From Planctomycetota bacterium (GTDB lineage: Bacteria > Planctomycetota > MHYJ01 > WSZJ01 > JACPWG01), in NCBI GenBank assembly GCA_016197205.1, contig JACPWG010000185.1:62001-126000 (forward strand): a DNA stretch of 64,000 nt, read 5' to 3'. Shown here piece by piece: positions 23,811-34,782 of the stretch (its first letter is position 1; each line of letters opens with the position of its first letter). The notes below the pieces were generated by a model. It searched no databases. It was not told the origin of the DNA and saw only the letters and a program-made list of their open reading frames with translations. Position numbers and translations under genes: made by a program.

Positions 23811-26013
23811 ATGTCCGATGATGCGAGCCGCTGGCCGGTCGCCCGCGGCTATCTGCGCGCGGCCCTGATGGGGCTGGTCGAGGAGATCCCGTTCGTCGGC
23901 AAGGCGCTCATCCGCGTCGTCGAGCACCATCACCAGCACCCGGACCCGGGCGCGGACGAGCTGGACGACGCCTTTCGGGCGATCGTGTCCGCGGCGAGCC
24001 ACGGCGACCCCGGCCGGACGCAGGCGGTCGCGGCCCTGCCGGAAGCCGTGGTCACGCAGGCCGTGAAGGAGGCCTCGTCCCGCCTCCGCCGCGAGGAGCG
24101 GGAGCGGCTGGAAAAGGCGGCCGCCGACCTCGAGGCCCTCCCCCCGGGCGCCCCGCTGGACGACTTTTTTCATACGGCCGCGAACGTGCTGGCCGGCTCC
24201 CCCGCCGTGCGGCACTGCCTCCTTTCCTACGCGCACCAGCGACTCGGCCGGCCTGTACCGCACGCGCCCGGCGAAGTCATCGACGGGCGGTTCGTCGTCG
24301 TCGAGTTCCTCGGCGAAGGGGGCATGGGGATCGTCTATCGCGTGCACGATCGGCGCCGCGACGTGGACGTGGCCCTCAAGCTCCTTTCCCGCTCCCTCGT
24401 CGCGGACCCCGCGGCGAAAGCACGCTTCCGGAAAGAGGTGAACCTCGCGTTGCAGCTCTCCCACCCGAACATCGTCCGCGTGCACGATCTGGGGGAGGCC
24501 GACGGGCAGCTCTACATGCACATGGAACTCGTCGAAGGGCAAACCCTGCGCGCGCCCTTGACGGCGGGCGCGATGCCGCTGCCGCGTGCCGCCGCGATCG
24601 CCCGGGGTCTCCTGGCCGGGCTGGCTCACGCGCACCAGAAGGGCGTGCTGCATCTCGACGTGAAGCCCGAGAACATTCTTCTCCGGCGGGGCGGGGACGT
24701 GGCGCTGGCCGACTTTGGCCTCGCGCGCGGCATGGGCGTGGACGCGTTTCGCTCGATGCTCACGGGCGCCGGCACGCCCGGGTACATGGCGCCCGAGCAA
24801 TTCAAGGGCGAACGCGATCTGGACGCGCGCGCGGACGTCTTCGCGGCCGGCGCCGTGCTCTATGAAATGCTGACCGGCGAACGGGCGATCGGGGCGTTCG
24901 AGCCGCTGCCCGAGGAGCTGCCCGACGGCCTGCGCGTGGCGGTGCATCGGTCGCTCTCGCAGCGCAAGGAGAAGCGACCCGTCGACGCGACGGCGCTCCT
25001 GGCGCTGCTCGAGGAAGCGGTCCACCCGCCGACCATCGGCTCGAGCGAGGGCTTGGTCGCGACCGTCGTGGCCGGCGCCCCTCGCGCGGACGCGGCTAAG
25101 GTGTTCACCCTACCCGAACCCGTCGCCCGGCCGGCCTCCCTTCCCCCGCCCCTGCCGGCTACCGTTCTGCCCCCCCCGCTGCCACAGGCGCCCAGGCCCG
25201 CCGTCCCCCCTCCCTTGCACGGGCTCTCGCCGCTGGGAAAAAACGGGCAGGGGTACGACGAGTACCGGCACGCGGGCACCGGGCTGATCCTGCTCCACGT
25301 CCCTGCCGGCGAGTTTCGGATGGGCAGCGAGCGCGCCGCGGACGAGCGCCCCGTTCACGGCGTCAGGTTGGCCGCCTATCTCCTCGGGAAGGGGCCGGTG
25401 ACCAACGCCCAGTATCGCGCGTTCTGTCGCGCCACGGGCACGGCCCTGCCGACGGACCTCCCCTCGCGCTGGCTGTACGCCGACTACTGCACGAGCGCCG
25501 CGTACGACGCGCACCCGGTCGTGAACGTCTCCTGGCAGGACGCGCGGGCCTTCGCCGCGTGGGCCGGGTTGCGGCTCCCGTCGGAGGCGGAGTGGGAACG
25601 GGCCGCGGGCTGGGACGCCGTCGCCGGGCGGGCGCGGAGTTTTCCCTGGGGGGAGGAGCCCGCGTCCCCCAAGCTGGCGAACTTCGGACGACCCGAGGGC
25701 GGGGGCTCGTACACGACCGCCGTCGGGGCCTACCCGGCCGGCGCCAGTCCGTGCGGCGCCCTCGACATGGCCGGCAACGTCTGGGAGTGGTGTGCGGACT
25801 GGTACGACGACCGGTACTACGAGACGTGCCCGGAGCGCGTTCTCAACCCACGCGGCCCGGAGGCCGGATCGGAACGCGTGGTCCGCGGCGGCTCCTGGGT
25901 GGACGATGGACGCGGGCTGCGCGCGGGCTTCCGCTTCGCGGTGGAACCCGACTTCCGCTGGGCGTACATCGGCTTCCGCGTGGCCGGCGATTTCCCCACC
26001 GGAGGACCCGCCC

Positions 26014-26027
<14 letters not shown>
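23811..26027 (+). CDS. Ser/Thr protein kinase-FGE-sulfatase fusion (2)
   Basis: A 738-residue tandem paralog of the gene at 21062. The start is ATG 23811 (MSDDASRW). The N-terminal segment YLRAALMGLVEEIPFVGK is shared. The kinase domain (~160-405) has FLGEGGMGIVYRV, VALKLL, LHLDVKPEN (again HLD), DFGLAR and MAPEQ. After a Pro-rich linker the FGE domain (~480-730) has MGSERAADE, LPSEAEWERAAGW and NVWEWCADWYDDRYY. Its 3' end overlaps the start of queG by 14 bases, and the queG ribosome site (GGAGGA) lies inside its coding sequence. The tandem arrangement suggests duplication in place, with diverged FGE ends. Confidence 0.85.
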
Positions 26028-27258
<1,231 letters not shown>

Positions 27259-27340
27259 AGGCGGAACTACGAACAGATGCGCGACCTGCGCGAGCCGCGT
27301 GTCTGTCCAAACTGTTTTTTGACAGGAGTGGTGGTTCGTA

Positions 27341-28135
27341 ATGCCGCTACTGAACTTCGAAGGCGCGGACGGCCGCGCCGATCACCTCGAGTACAACCTG
27401 TACGAGCCCGTCGGCGGTTCGTGGGGCACGCTGGTGGTCTACCTGCACGGCCTCCTCGCCGACCAGAACGGCGAGAAGGCCACCTTCCTGCGGCAGCGGG
27501 TGCTCGCTGGCGGCTGTGCGTACGCAACGTTCGACTTTCGCGGTCACGGCCGCTCGAGCCGCGCGCTGCGGGAGCTCACGCCGAGCGGGCTCTTGGAGGA
27601 CGTCACGGCCGTCGTCGGTCGCGTTGCGCGGCCGGGCCGGCGGCTTGTGCTGGTCGGTTCCAGCCTGGGCGGCTGGGCGGCGGCGTGGTTCACGGTTCGG
27701 GGTACGGCGCCGGTCGACGCCTGCTTCCTGATCGCCCCGTCGTTCCGGCTGCTCCAGCGACTCGCGGACGCGCTCTCGCCCGAGGAGCGCGAGGCGTGGC
27801 GAAGTGCGGGCAGCCGCGTCTTCCGCGGGCCGTACGGCGAGTACGAGCTGGGCGCCCAGGTTCTCGAGGACGTGACCGCCTACCGTTTCGAAGACCTCGC
27901 CGCCGCCTATTGCACCCCCACCTTCATTGTCCACGGCATGCGGGACGAAAGCGTGCCCTGGGAACAGAGCCTCGAGTTCGCCTCGAAAACCGCGAAGGCC
28001 GACGTGGAGTGCCTTGTCCTGAACGACGGCGACCACCGGCTGACAACGCACAAGGAACGGCTGGCCGCCGCGCTCCTCGGCTTCCTGCGGCAACGAAAGC
28101 TGCTCCCCGGGGCGGCCGAAGAGCAAGGCGCTTGA
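27341..28135 (+). CDS. Alpha/beta hydrolase (serine esterase-like)
   Basis: A 264-residue alpha/beta hydrolase from ATG 27341 with an AGGAG ribosome site. The oxyanion-hole region is YLHGLLADQ, the nucleophile elbow is GSSLGGW (~residue 107), the acid is in HGMRDESVPW and the catalytic His in NDGDHRL. The size and motifs fit small serine esterases of the BD-FAE or YfhR-like kind; the substrate cannot be told. No signal peptide, so it is cytoplasmic. It stands alone between queG and the minus-strand esterase gene. Confidence 0.8.
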   Translation: MPLLNFEGADGRADHLEYNLYEPVGGSWGTLVVYLHGLLADQNGEKATFLRQRVLAGGCAYATFDFRGHGRSSRALRELTPSGLLEDVTAVVGRVARPGRRLVLVGSSLGGWAAAWFTVRGTAPVDACFLIAPSFRLLQRLADALSPEEREAWRSAGSRVFRGPYGEYELGAQVLEDVTAYRFEDLAAAYCTPTFIVHGMRDESVPWEQSLEFASKTAKADVECLVLNDGDHRLTTHKERLAAALLGFLRQRKLLPGAAEEQGA

Positions 28136-28342
28136 CGGCGCGAAGGCAGGCGACCCGCGTTGCCTGCCTCCGCATTTCTGTCTTCCGCCTACGTCGGTTC
28201 CCGCGCAACGTCGCCGACGGGAGACGCCCCCAGGCCTCGTGCTTGGGCCTCGTCAACGCGGCCGTAGGGCCCGGAAGAAGATAACTTGCTCGTTCGACGC
28301 GCAGGAGAGCGACTTGAATTCTCAAGGCTCAATTTTCAAGAC

Positions 28343-29647
28343 TCAGTACAGCTTCACCCGCGCCGGGAACCACAGGTTGACGTCGTTCCGGTCCACGATC
28401 GACTCGAGCGCGTCGGCAAAGGACGGCGTGACGACGCTGTTCCACTTCTGCTCCCCGTTCAGCGTGATCGTCACCGGCTTGGTCAGATCGACCATCTTCT
28501 CGTTCAGCCACACGCTGAGCTTCGGCGATCCCGGTTTGCACGTGACGTCGAGCTTGTTGCCGTCGCGCGTTGCTTCGATCCGCGAGGGGTAGAAGGGCAT
28601 GCCCACCGGCTCCGCCACGCTCAGCCAGAACGAGTGCGTGTGGTAGGTGCGCGTCGGATACCACACGATCTTTTTCGGGAGCGGGTTGCGGGACTTCGTG
28701 AAGAGCCAATCCAGGATCGGCTTCACGCCGTCCGGAGGAAAGCCGTGGCCGATCTTGGGGTATTCCTTGTAGACGTGCTCGTACTTCCACTCCTTCATCT
28801 TGTCGTCGGCATAGCGGTCCGGCTCGACCGGCACCTGCTGATCGTCCGTCCCGTGGAAGAACCAGATCGGCAGGTTAAAGTAGTTTTCGAGCTGGCCGGG
28901 CTCGTGGCGCGTGCCCTTGCCCCCCTCGACCGCGACGATCGGGCCGCCCGCACCCGAGGCGGCCGCGGCGAAGAGGTCCGAATGGTGGCCCGCGAGCGAC
29001 CAGGTCCCGAAGCCGCCCATCGAGTGGCCGACGACGTAGATGTGGTTCGTGTCGATGCGGTAGGTGTGCTTCACTTCTTCGATGAGGGCGAGGAGGTACT
29101 GCTGTTCCTTCTGCTTGTACCACTCCGTTTCGTCGAGCGCCTCGAGGACCTGCGGGAAGACGCAGATCGCGCCCTTGCCGCCCGCGCCGGACCACTGGCT
29201 CGCCGCGCTGCCCGCGTCCCCCACGCCGGCGCCGCCGCCGTGCAGCCCGATGACGAGCGGGACCGCCTGCGCGCCCGTGCCCCGCGACTGGTTCTGAAGC
29301 AGGTAGCGACCGCCGTGCTCCTTCGAGCGGTTCTCCCCCTTCCCGTCGCTTTTGGGGCCGGCTGCTGCGATCAGCTCGAAGGCCTTCGGCGCGAGCTTGG
29401 CCACCTGGTCCGCGGGCACGTCGAGCGCGGCGGCCTCCGCGAGGAGCGCGGGGCGGTCCGCGGGTTTTGCCTGCACGTACTTCTGCATGAAGGCGACCGC
29501 GGCCTTGCGCTCCTTGTCCCCCCAGGGCTTCTTCGGGGTCGGACCGTCCGCGAACGCTCCTGGGATGCCGGGCGGTCCTCCGGCGGCGAAGAGCAGGGCG
29601 ATCGCAGCAAGAGCGAGAGCCAGGGCTATGCGGGCGGACGAGTTCAT
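28343..29647 (-). CDS. Secreted esterase (PHB depolymerase/feruloyl-esterase type)
   Basis: A 434-residue protein with an N-terminal signal sequence (ALALALAAIALLFAAGG, residues ~7-25). The catalytic core has GLHGGGAGVGD (oxyanion loop), GHSMGGFGTW (nucleophile Ser), HGTDDQQVP (Asp) and IGHGFPP (His). This is the pattern of LpqC/PHB-depolymerase-like esterases that act outside the cytoplasm on polymer or ester substrates. The C-terminal ~120 residues are strand-rich. Its ATG overlaps the stop of the MetF-like gene (ATGA), so the two form an operon. The substrate is unknown. Confidence 0.8.
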   Translation of the reverse strand: MNSSARIALALALAAIALLFAAGGPPGIPGAFADGPTPKKPWGDKERKAAVAFMQKYVQAKPADRPALLAEAAALDVPADQVAKLAPKAFELIAAAGPKSDGKGENRSKEHGGRYLLQNQSRGTGAQAVPLVIGLHGGGAGVGDAGSAASQWSGAGGKGAICVFPQVLEALDETEWYKQKEQQYLLALIEEVKHTYRIDTNHIYVVGHSMGGFGTWSLAGHHSDLFAAAASGAGGPIVAVEGGKGTRHEPGQLENYFNLPIWFFHGTDDQQVPVEPDRYADDKMKEWKYEHVYKEYPKIGHGFPPDGVKPILDWLFTKSRNPLPKKIVWYPTRTYHTHSFWLSVAEPVGMPFYPSRIEATRDGNKLDVTCKPGSPKLSVWLNEKMVDLTKPVTITLNGEQKWNSVVTPSFADALESIVDRNDVNLWFPARVKLY

Positions 29648-30576
29648 CGCGATGGCCCTTCGAGGGTGGCGGCCGGCCGCGCCGGCGCGAAGGCGCGGAG
29701 CAGTCCCTCCGCCGAGGCGTGGCTCGACTTGCGGCCGAGGTCGCCGATCAGGAGTCCGACCTCGCAGGCGGTCGCGCCGGCCCCCTCGGCCGGGCGGGCG
29801 GCGATCGCGTTCCAGGCGGCGTGGATCGCCGCAACACAGATTTCGTCCATCCCGCTCCCGTCGCGGCCGGCCGCGCGCGCTCGCTTCCGAAAGGCCGGCG
29901 GCAGCGTGCAGCCGATGGACTCGGCGAAGCGCAGGTGCGGCAGACGCGACAGCGGCGAGAAGCATAGGTAAATAGTGGGCGCGACCGGAGGCGGCTCGGC
30001 GGCGAGGCTTCGCAGGACCGCGAGCGTCTCCTCCGCCTCGAAGAGGACCTGCGTGGTGAAAAAGCGCGCGCCCGCCTCGACCTTCGACCGGACGCGCCGT
30101 GCCTCGTCTTCGCGGGACGGGATGAGGATGTTCCCCACGCGGAGCCCCAGCTCCGTCGCGGCCGCATTCATCTCGAGGATGCCGCACGGGTAGGTCGCCG
30201 TGTTGGACTGCGCGCCCACGAGCACCGCCTCGTCGATGCCGGCCGCACGGCAGCGCGCGAACCAGTCGACGTTGGCCTGCCGGTCCCGGTCCTCGCCGCA
30301 GACGACCCGGTAGGGGAGGACCCGCACGCCGAACCGCCGTCGCAGCTCGCCCGCATACGCGAGCACGTCGACGCGCGCCTTTCCCGCGATGATGGTCTTG
30401 TCGTCGCGGACCTCTTCGCGGATCTCGGGCAGGGCGATGCCGTCGATGCGAGAGGCGGCGAGAATGCGCTCGATGCGGTCGAGGTGGGCCGCGTGCTCGG
30501 ACTCGTCCCCGGCCAGCGGCGGGACCTCTTCGAAGAGGACCGCGGACGGCCTGCGCGCGGGCGTGGTTGCGGACAA
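29644..30576 (-). CDS. Methylenetetrahydrofolate-reductase-like TIM-barrel protein
   Basis: A 310-residue protein whose sequence order fits the MetF/MTHFR barrel: EVPPLAGDESEH at the start, then SRIDGIALPEIRE, VRVLPYRVVCGEDRDRQ (equivalent to the H-x-T/C-x-x-D region), VGAQSN, LRVGNILIPSRE and ARFFTTQVLFEAE. The substrate-binding QxFF-like element appears as FFTTQVLFE. MetF makes 5-methyl-THF from 5,10-methylene-THF with FAD. Divergence and the coupling to a secreted esterase make the exact reaction uncertain, so I give no symbol. Confidence 0.7.
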   Translation of the reverse strand: MSATTPARRPSAVLFEEVPPLAGDESEHAAHLDRIERILAASRIDGIALPEIREEVRDDKTIIAGKARVDVLAYAGELRRRFGVRVLPYRVVCGEDRDRQANVDWFARCRAAGIDEAVLVGAQSNTATYPCGILEMNAAATELGLRVGNILIPSREDEARRVRSKVEAGARFFTTQVLFEAEETLAVLRSLAAEPPPVAPTIYLCFSPLSRLPHLRFAESIGCTLPPAFRKRARAAGRDGSGMDEICVAAIHAAWNAIAARPAEGAGATACEVGLLIGDLGRKSSHASAEGLLRAFAPARPAATLEGPSR

Positions 30577-30613
30577 GGCGTTTCCTTTCCTCTGGTGGCG
30601 GAGAGCCTACACT

Positions 30614-31045
30614 CTACCCGCGCGGCCCCTCTCGAGGCAACGGCACATGCACAATCGCCCGGCTCGCAACCTCGGCGAGTCGGAAGGTCAGGTCCTTCAT
30701 CCGCTGCTTGTCGCTCCTGTAATGATCGGCCGTCAACTCAGGGATAAAGGCGTGTCCCGGCGGCGCCCGGGGGTCCGGGTCCTGTACGACTGTGAGGCCG
30801 AGCCGCGATATTTCCTCGACCGCGAGTTGTACGACGTAATAATCATGGGGCTGTCTGCCGGAGGCGGCAAGTTGTTCGGCCGTGACGTACTTGAGGCGCG
30901 AGACCGACAGACCCTGCGTGTCCCGATCGCTCGGACGAAACGCGGCCGGTGTAACGGGAATCGGCTTTCCGGCGTCGTAGTGATTCCTGTGGACGCGGCG
31001 AAGGACGAACTCCGCGAGTTCGACCGATCCCTCCTCCTGGCTCAT
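30614..31045 (-). CDS. Hypothetical protein, third gene of the TIGR04255-type module
   Basis: A 143-residue protein from ATG 31045 (MSQEEGSVELAEFVLRRVHR). It has mixed strands and helices (HDYYVVQLAVEEISRLGLTV, HAFIPELTADHYR) and no catalytic motif that I recognise. It lies 33 bases after the WDGMGA-type gene and 37 bases before the MetF-like gene on the same strand, so it probably belongs to one transcript. The neighbourhood is typical of accessory modules. Confidence 0.65.
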   Translation of the reverse strand: MSQEEGSVELAEFVLRRVHRNHYDAGKPIPVTPAAFRPSDRDTQGLSVSRLKYVTAEQLAASGRQPHDYYVVQLAVEEISRLGLTVVQDPDPRAPPGHAFIPELTADHYRSDKQRMKDLTFRLAEVASRAIVHVPLPREGPRG

Positions 31046-31078
31046 CGGTGGCGTGCCCCAAGGGTTTGCAGGCGTCCG

Positions 31079-31507
31079 TCAGCGCGCCCACTCCACATGG
31101 CCAGAGAGAGGGCTGAGCTCCTGATGCTGGGCGGCTTGCCCCGGAACGACCAGCATCCACTCCGCGCGATCAGGGGTCGCGATCTCAACCTCGAGATAGC
31201 ACCCCGCGCCCTGCCACTCCAGGAGGACTTCTCCGTCCCTTCCCGGTACCACGCGAGAGGGCGGGACGGCTCGTTCGGTCCTCCGCATGTCTTGCAGCCA
31301 GCGGATCGCGGCATCGGCAAGTTCCGGTCGGATGGCGGACGCGCCCATCCCGTCCCAGTCTTCTCGCAAGCCGCGATACCGCAGCAGGTCGTCGATCAGC
31401 CCATCCCAGTCGGCATGGCCCTCGCCCCATCCGACGGAGGTCAGCGCCGCCTCGGCCTGGATACCGGTCTGACCAAAGAGCCGGGGCCTGGTGTCCGTCA
31501 CTGACAT
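31079..31507 (-). CDS. Hypothetical protein with LREDWDGMGA motif
   Basis: A 142-residue protein. The centre carries LREDWDGMGASAIRPELAD, a motif shared by many small proteins of unknown function on mobile and accessory DNA (usually WDGxGAxxPxxxA). The C-terminal half is strand-rich (EVLLEWQGAGCYLEVEIAT). Its start overlaps the 3' end of the TIGR04255-type gene by 10 bases, so the two are translationally coupled. The function is unknown. Confidence 0.7.
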   Translation of the reverse strand: MSVTDTRPRLFGQTGIQAEAALTSVGWGEGHADWDGLIDDLLRYRGLREDWDGMGASAIRPELADAAIRWLQDMRRTERAVPPSRVVPGRDGEVLLEWQGAGCYLEVEIATPDRAEWMLVVPGQAAQHQELSPLSGHVEWAR

Positions 31508-32325
31508 GCGCTCCTCCTACCCCAGGCTTGATGCGCCTCCGCTGAGGTCCAGTTCACAAAGCACCGTACGATGGCGCGGTGTCCGAGGGCTATACCCTCG
31601 AATAAATCGGCCGAAGACTCGCCCCCGACGGGCCCGCGAGCCGTCAACTGAAAGACCAGGACCTCCCCGGCACTCGTCCTCCCGTGTTTCACCGAGGCAT
31701 GCAACCTCCCACGGCGAGGCTCGAGTTCCATGTGCCAATCGGAAGCGAGGCTCTCGAGCCGGAGACCGGATTCGCCCGGAGTCCGGCCGATCAAGCCGGG
31801 CAAGATGCGCGGCCAATCCCCCGGAGATTGCCAGAGTCCTCCCTGCGGAAGGTGGTTGACGTAGGTCACTTCCCACTGATTCGGGGCCAGCTCGCCGAGC
31901 TTGGCTTCCTTAACGAACCGCGTGAAGGCCGCCCAGTGCTGGATGAACTCGGCCCGCGCGATCTCGTGTCGAGGATACGCCTGCTCGCGCCTCCGCCAGT
32001 TGTAGAGGAACCGTGACCTCTGAACTTGGATCACGCGATCATCGGCGGCACTGCTGATTTGGAGGCGTCGAGGTTGATCCGAGACGATGAGTTGGAGGAG
32101 AGGCCCCGCCGCAAGCCGAGGGTCGCCGAATCGCTCGAATTGATCCAACAGCTCGGGGGCGTCCCGCGCCCCGGTCCACGAATCGTCGAGGTAGCGCTTC
32201 CAAAACCAACCCATGTGGCCGCTGGTCATGCCCGACAGGGCCGCAAACTGCACGCCGAGAGCCGTCTCCACGACCGGAGAGTTTTCGAAGTGGACCGTGA
32301 AGTCCTCGATGCTGGGCGAGGGCAT
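31498..32325 (-). CDS. TIGR04255-type protein
   Basis: A 275-residue protein beginning MPSPSIEDFTVHFENSPVVE. The segment PVVETALGVQFAAL, then GHMGWFWKRYLD, and later WEVTYVNHLPQG match the TIGR04255 family, whose members are sporadically distributed and of unknown function, usually encoded next to a second small gene. It is the first gene of a three- to five-gene minus-strand run. The scattered distribution of the family and the overlap with a WDGMGA-type gene suggest a mobile conflict-type cassette. Confidence 0.75.
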   Translation of the reverse strand: MPSPSIEDFTVHFENSPVVETALGVQFAALSGMTSGHMGWFWKRYLDDSWTGARDAPELLDQFERFGDPRLAAGPLLQLIVSDQPRRLQISSAADDRVIQVQRSRFLYNWRRREQAYPRHEIARAEFIQHWAAFTRFVKEAKLGELAPNQWEVTYVNHLPQGGLWQSPGDWPRILPGLIGRTPGESGLRLESLASDWHMELEPRRGRLHASVKHGRTSAGEVLVFQLTARGPVGGESSADLFEGIALGHRAIVRCFVNWTSAEAHQAWGRRSACQ

Positions 32326-32581
32326 TCAGTCGCTCCAGGTACGATGTGCCGAAAAGCCAGTTCGGGGGATGTAGCTGACTGAAGCCGTGAAGCGGCGGGA
32401 AGGTAGCGTCCCATCCTACTGTCTGGGCCTGCGCACTCGCAAGAAAAAGCTGACTCGGGTGCGTCGATCGAGGGTCGTGACTGCTCGATATGCCCGGCCG
32501 ACCGGCCGCTGGGAAGGTCGCCGAGTCGCTCGGCGCCTCCGCCGATGACGGAGAATAGCCCCGCCAGGAACGCCCCGCCGA

Positions 32582-33601
32582 CTACGCCTCCGCCACTCCC
32601 CGCCCCCTCGCCTCGCGCTGCGCCGCCTCGACGTCCGCGTCCACCATTCGCCTCACGAGCTCCGCGAACCGCACCCGCGGTCGCCACCCGAGCACGCGCT
32701 CCGCCTTCGAGGCGTCTCCCCTCAGGTGGTCCACCTCGGCGGGCCGGAAATACCGCGGGTCGACCTCGACGTGCGCCCGCCAGTCGAGCCCCGCGTGCGC
32801 GAAGGCCGCCTCCACGAACTCCTGCACCGAGTGGCTCTCCCCGGTCGCGATCACGAAATCGTCCGGCCGCTCTTGCTGCAGCATGAGCCACACCGCTTCG
32901 ACGTAATCGCCGGCGAAGCCCCAGTCGCGGCGCGCGGTCAGGTTGCCGAGGTAGACCTTGCGCTCGAGGCCGGCCTTGATCCGCCCGATCGCGCGCGTGA
33001 TCTTGCGCGTGACGAAGGTCTCGCCGCGGCGCGGGGACTCGTGATTGAAGAGGATGCCGTTGACGGCGAAGAGCCCGTACGCTTCGCGGTAGTTCGTGGT
33101 GATCCAGTAGGCATAGAGCTTCGAAACGGCGTAGGGAGAGCGTGGGTGGAACGGCGTGGTTTCGCGCTGCGGGGTCTCGGCTGCCTGCCCGAAAAGCTCG
33201 GAGCTGGAGGCCTGGTAGAAGCGCGCGGGCAGGCCCTGATCGCGGATGGCTTCGAGGAGGCGGAGCGTCCCGAGCGCGGTCACGTTGGAGGTGTATTCGG
33301 GGATGTCGAAGCTGACGCGCACGTGGCTCTGCGCCGCGAGGTGGTAGACCTCGTCCGGCCGGACCGCGCGCAGGACCTTCTCCACGCTGCTGCCGTCGGT
33401 GAGGTCGGCGTAGTGCAGGTGGAAGCGCACGCCCGCGAGGTGCGGGTCCTGGTAGAGGTGATCGATGCGACCGGTGTTGAAGGTCGACGCGCGGCGGATG
33501 ATGCCGTGGACGTCGTACCCTTTCGAGAGCAGGAACTCGGCGAGGTAGCTGCCGTCCTGCCCCGTGATGCCCGTGATGAGCGCGCTCTTGGGTTTCGACA
33601 T
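32582..33601 (-). CDS. gmd: GDP-mannose 4,6-dehydratase
   Basis: A 339-residue short-chain dehydrogenase converting GDP-mannose to GDP-4-keto-6-deoxymannose, the first step of GDP-L-fucose synthesis. It has [17 protein letters not shown] (NADP-binding GxxGxxG), the [12 protein letters not shown] segment typical of Gmd, and the [10 protein letters not shown] catalytic YxxxK. The start is ATG 33601; the longer open frame upstream overlaps the fcl stop and has no family similarity. It follows fcl by two bases on the same strand, so both come from one transcript. Confidence 0.9.
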   Translation of the reverse strand: MSKPKSALITGITGQDGSYLAEFLLSKGYDVHGIIRRASTFNTGRIDHLYQDPHLAGVRFHLHYADLTDGSSVEKVLRAVRPDEVYHLAAQSHVRVSFDIPEYTSNVTALGTLRLLEAIRDQGLPARFYQASSSELFGQAAETPQRETTPFHPRSPYAVSKLYAYWITTNYREAYGLFAVNGILFNHESPRRGETFVTRKITRAIGRIKAGLERKVYLGNLTARRDWGFAGDYVEAVWLMLQQERPDDFVIATGESHSVQEFVEAAFAHAGLDWRAHVEVDPRYFRPAEVDHLRGDASKAERVLGWRPRVRFAELVRRMVDADVEAAQREARGRGVAEA

Positions 33602-33603
33602 CT

Positions 33604-34554
33604 TCACGTCCCTTTGTGGGCGCGGGAGCGGCGAAAGGCCTCGACCGTTTCGCGGAGGCCGTCCTCGAGGGGGATGCGCGAGCGGAACCCGAACGCGGTG
33701 CGCGCGCGGCTCACCTCGAGGACCCGCCGCGGCTGGCCGGTGGGCCGGTCGGTGCGCCACGCGATGCGCCCCCGAAAGCCGGCGAGGCGGGCGAGGGTCT
33801 CGGCCAGCTCTCGGATGGAGGTCTCGCAGCCGGTGCCGAGATTGACCGGCTCCGGGGCGTCGTAGCGTTCGAGGGCGTCGACGAGGCCGCGCGCGGCGTC
33901 CCGCACGTGCAGGAACTCCCGGGTCGCCCGGCCGTCCCCCCAGACCTCGACTTCGGGGTCGCCGCGGTCCGTGCCCTCGACGAATTTCCGCACCAGGCTC
34001 GGGACCACGTGGCCGCGCTCGAGGTCGAACCGGTCGCCGGGTCCGTAGAGGTTGGTCGGGAGCACGAAGATCGCGGGGAAGCCGTGCTGCGCGCGCAGGG
34101 CGGCGGAGAGGGCGAGGAGCATTTTTTTTGCAAGCCCGTAGGGGGCCGTCTCCGGGGCCGGGTAGCCGTCCCAGAGCGTCTCCTCGCGAAAAGGCGCGGG
34201 GCAGCGCTCCGGGTAGCTGCAGGCGGTGCCGACGGTCAGGAACTTCCGCACGCCGCGCTGACGCGCCGCGTCAAGCAGGTGGATGCCCATGAGCAGGTTG
34301 TCCTGGAGCATGCCGGCCGGGTCGGCGACGTTCGCGCCGATGCCGCCGACGTTCGCGGCCAGATGGACCACGGCGTCGGGCCGCTCGCGGTCGAGAAGCG
34401 CGCGGACGGCTGCCACCTCTCGGAGGTCGCACTCCGCGGCACGCGGCGCCACGACGCGGGCCGCGCCGGCCGCCGCAAGGGCGGGCAGCACGTGGGCGCC
34501 GAGAAAACCGTGGCCGCCGGTGACGAGAACGGTGGCGTGCAGGAGGTCGAACAT
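33604..34554 (-). CDS. fcl: GDP-L-fucose synthase
   Basis: A 316-residue NADPH-dependent epimerase-reductase acting after Gmd. The cofactor loop is [25 protein letters not shown] is characteristic of this enzyme, and [10 protein letters not shown] holds the YxxxK pair. [13 protein letters not shown] and the C-terminal substrate-binding region are present. ATG 34554 has GGAG-like sequence upstream and a TTGACA/TATGTT promoter 40-68 bases before it. With gmd it supplies GDP-fucose for surface polysaccharides. Confidence 0.9.
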   Translation of the reverse strand: MFDLLHATVLVTGGHGFLGAHVLPALAAAGAARVVAPRAAECDLREVAAVRALLDRERPDAVVHLAANVGGIGANVADPAGMLQDNLLMGIHLLDAARQRGVRKFLTVGTACSYPERCPAPFREETLWDGYPAPETAPYGLAKKMLLALSAALRAQHGFPAIFVLPTNLYGPGDRFDLERGHVVPSLVRKFVEGTDRGDPEVEVWGDGRATREFLHVRDAARGLVDALERYDAPEPVNLGTGCETSIRELAETLARLAGFRGRIAWRTDRPTGQPRRVLEVSRARTAFGFRSRIPLEDGLRETVEAFRRSRAHKGT

Positions 34555-34593
34555 CAGACTCCGGTCCAGCGAGTCGGTTGAATGCGGCGCGAC

Positions 34594-34622
34594 AACATAG
34601 CCGCAGGCCGCCGGCCTGTCAA
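34594..34622 (-). promoter_or_regulatory. Promoter of fcl-gmd
   Basis: On the minus strand TTGACA (34622-34617), 17 bases, TATGTT (34599-34594), upstream of the ATG at 34554. Confidence 0.6.
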
Positions 34623-34687
34623 GCGCGGCGCCCGGCGAGATGCCTTTCCCGGTGCTCGGGCCGGCGTGGCATTCCCGTGCCCCTTCA

Positions 34688-34716
34688 TTGACTTCGCCGT
34701 GCCCATGGGCTAGACT
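34688..34716 (+). promoter_or_regulatory. Promoter of the DUF3592-like gene
   Basis: TTGACT (34688-34693), 17 bases, TAGACT (34711-34716), diverging from the fcl-gmd promoter about 65 bases away. Confidence 0.55.
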
Positions 34717-34782
34717 CCTCCGCGCTGCTGGGCGAGACATCCGCACGCTCTTCCCCTTCACCCCCGTTGGAGACCATCGCCC

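Noticed and set aside
28286-29971. A 561-codon plus-strand frame
   Set aside because: It is antisense to the secreted esterase and MetF-like genes.
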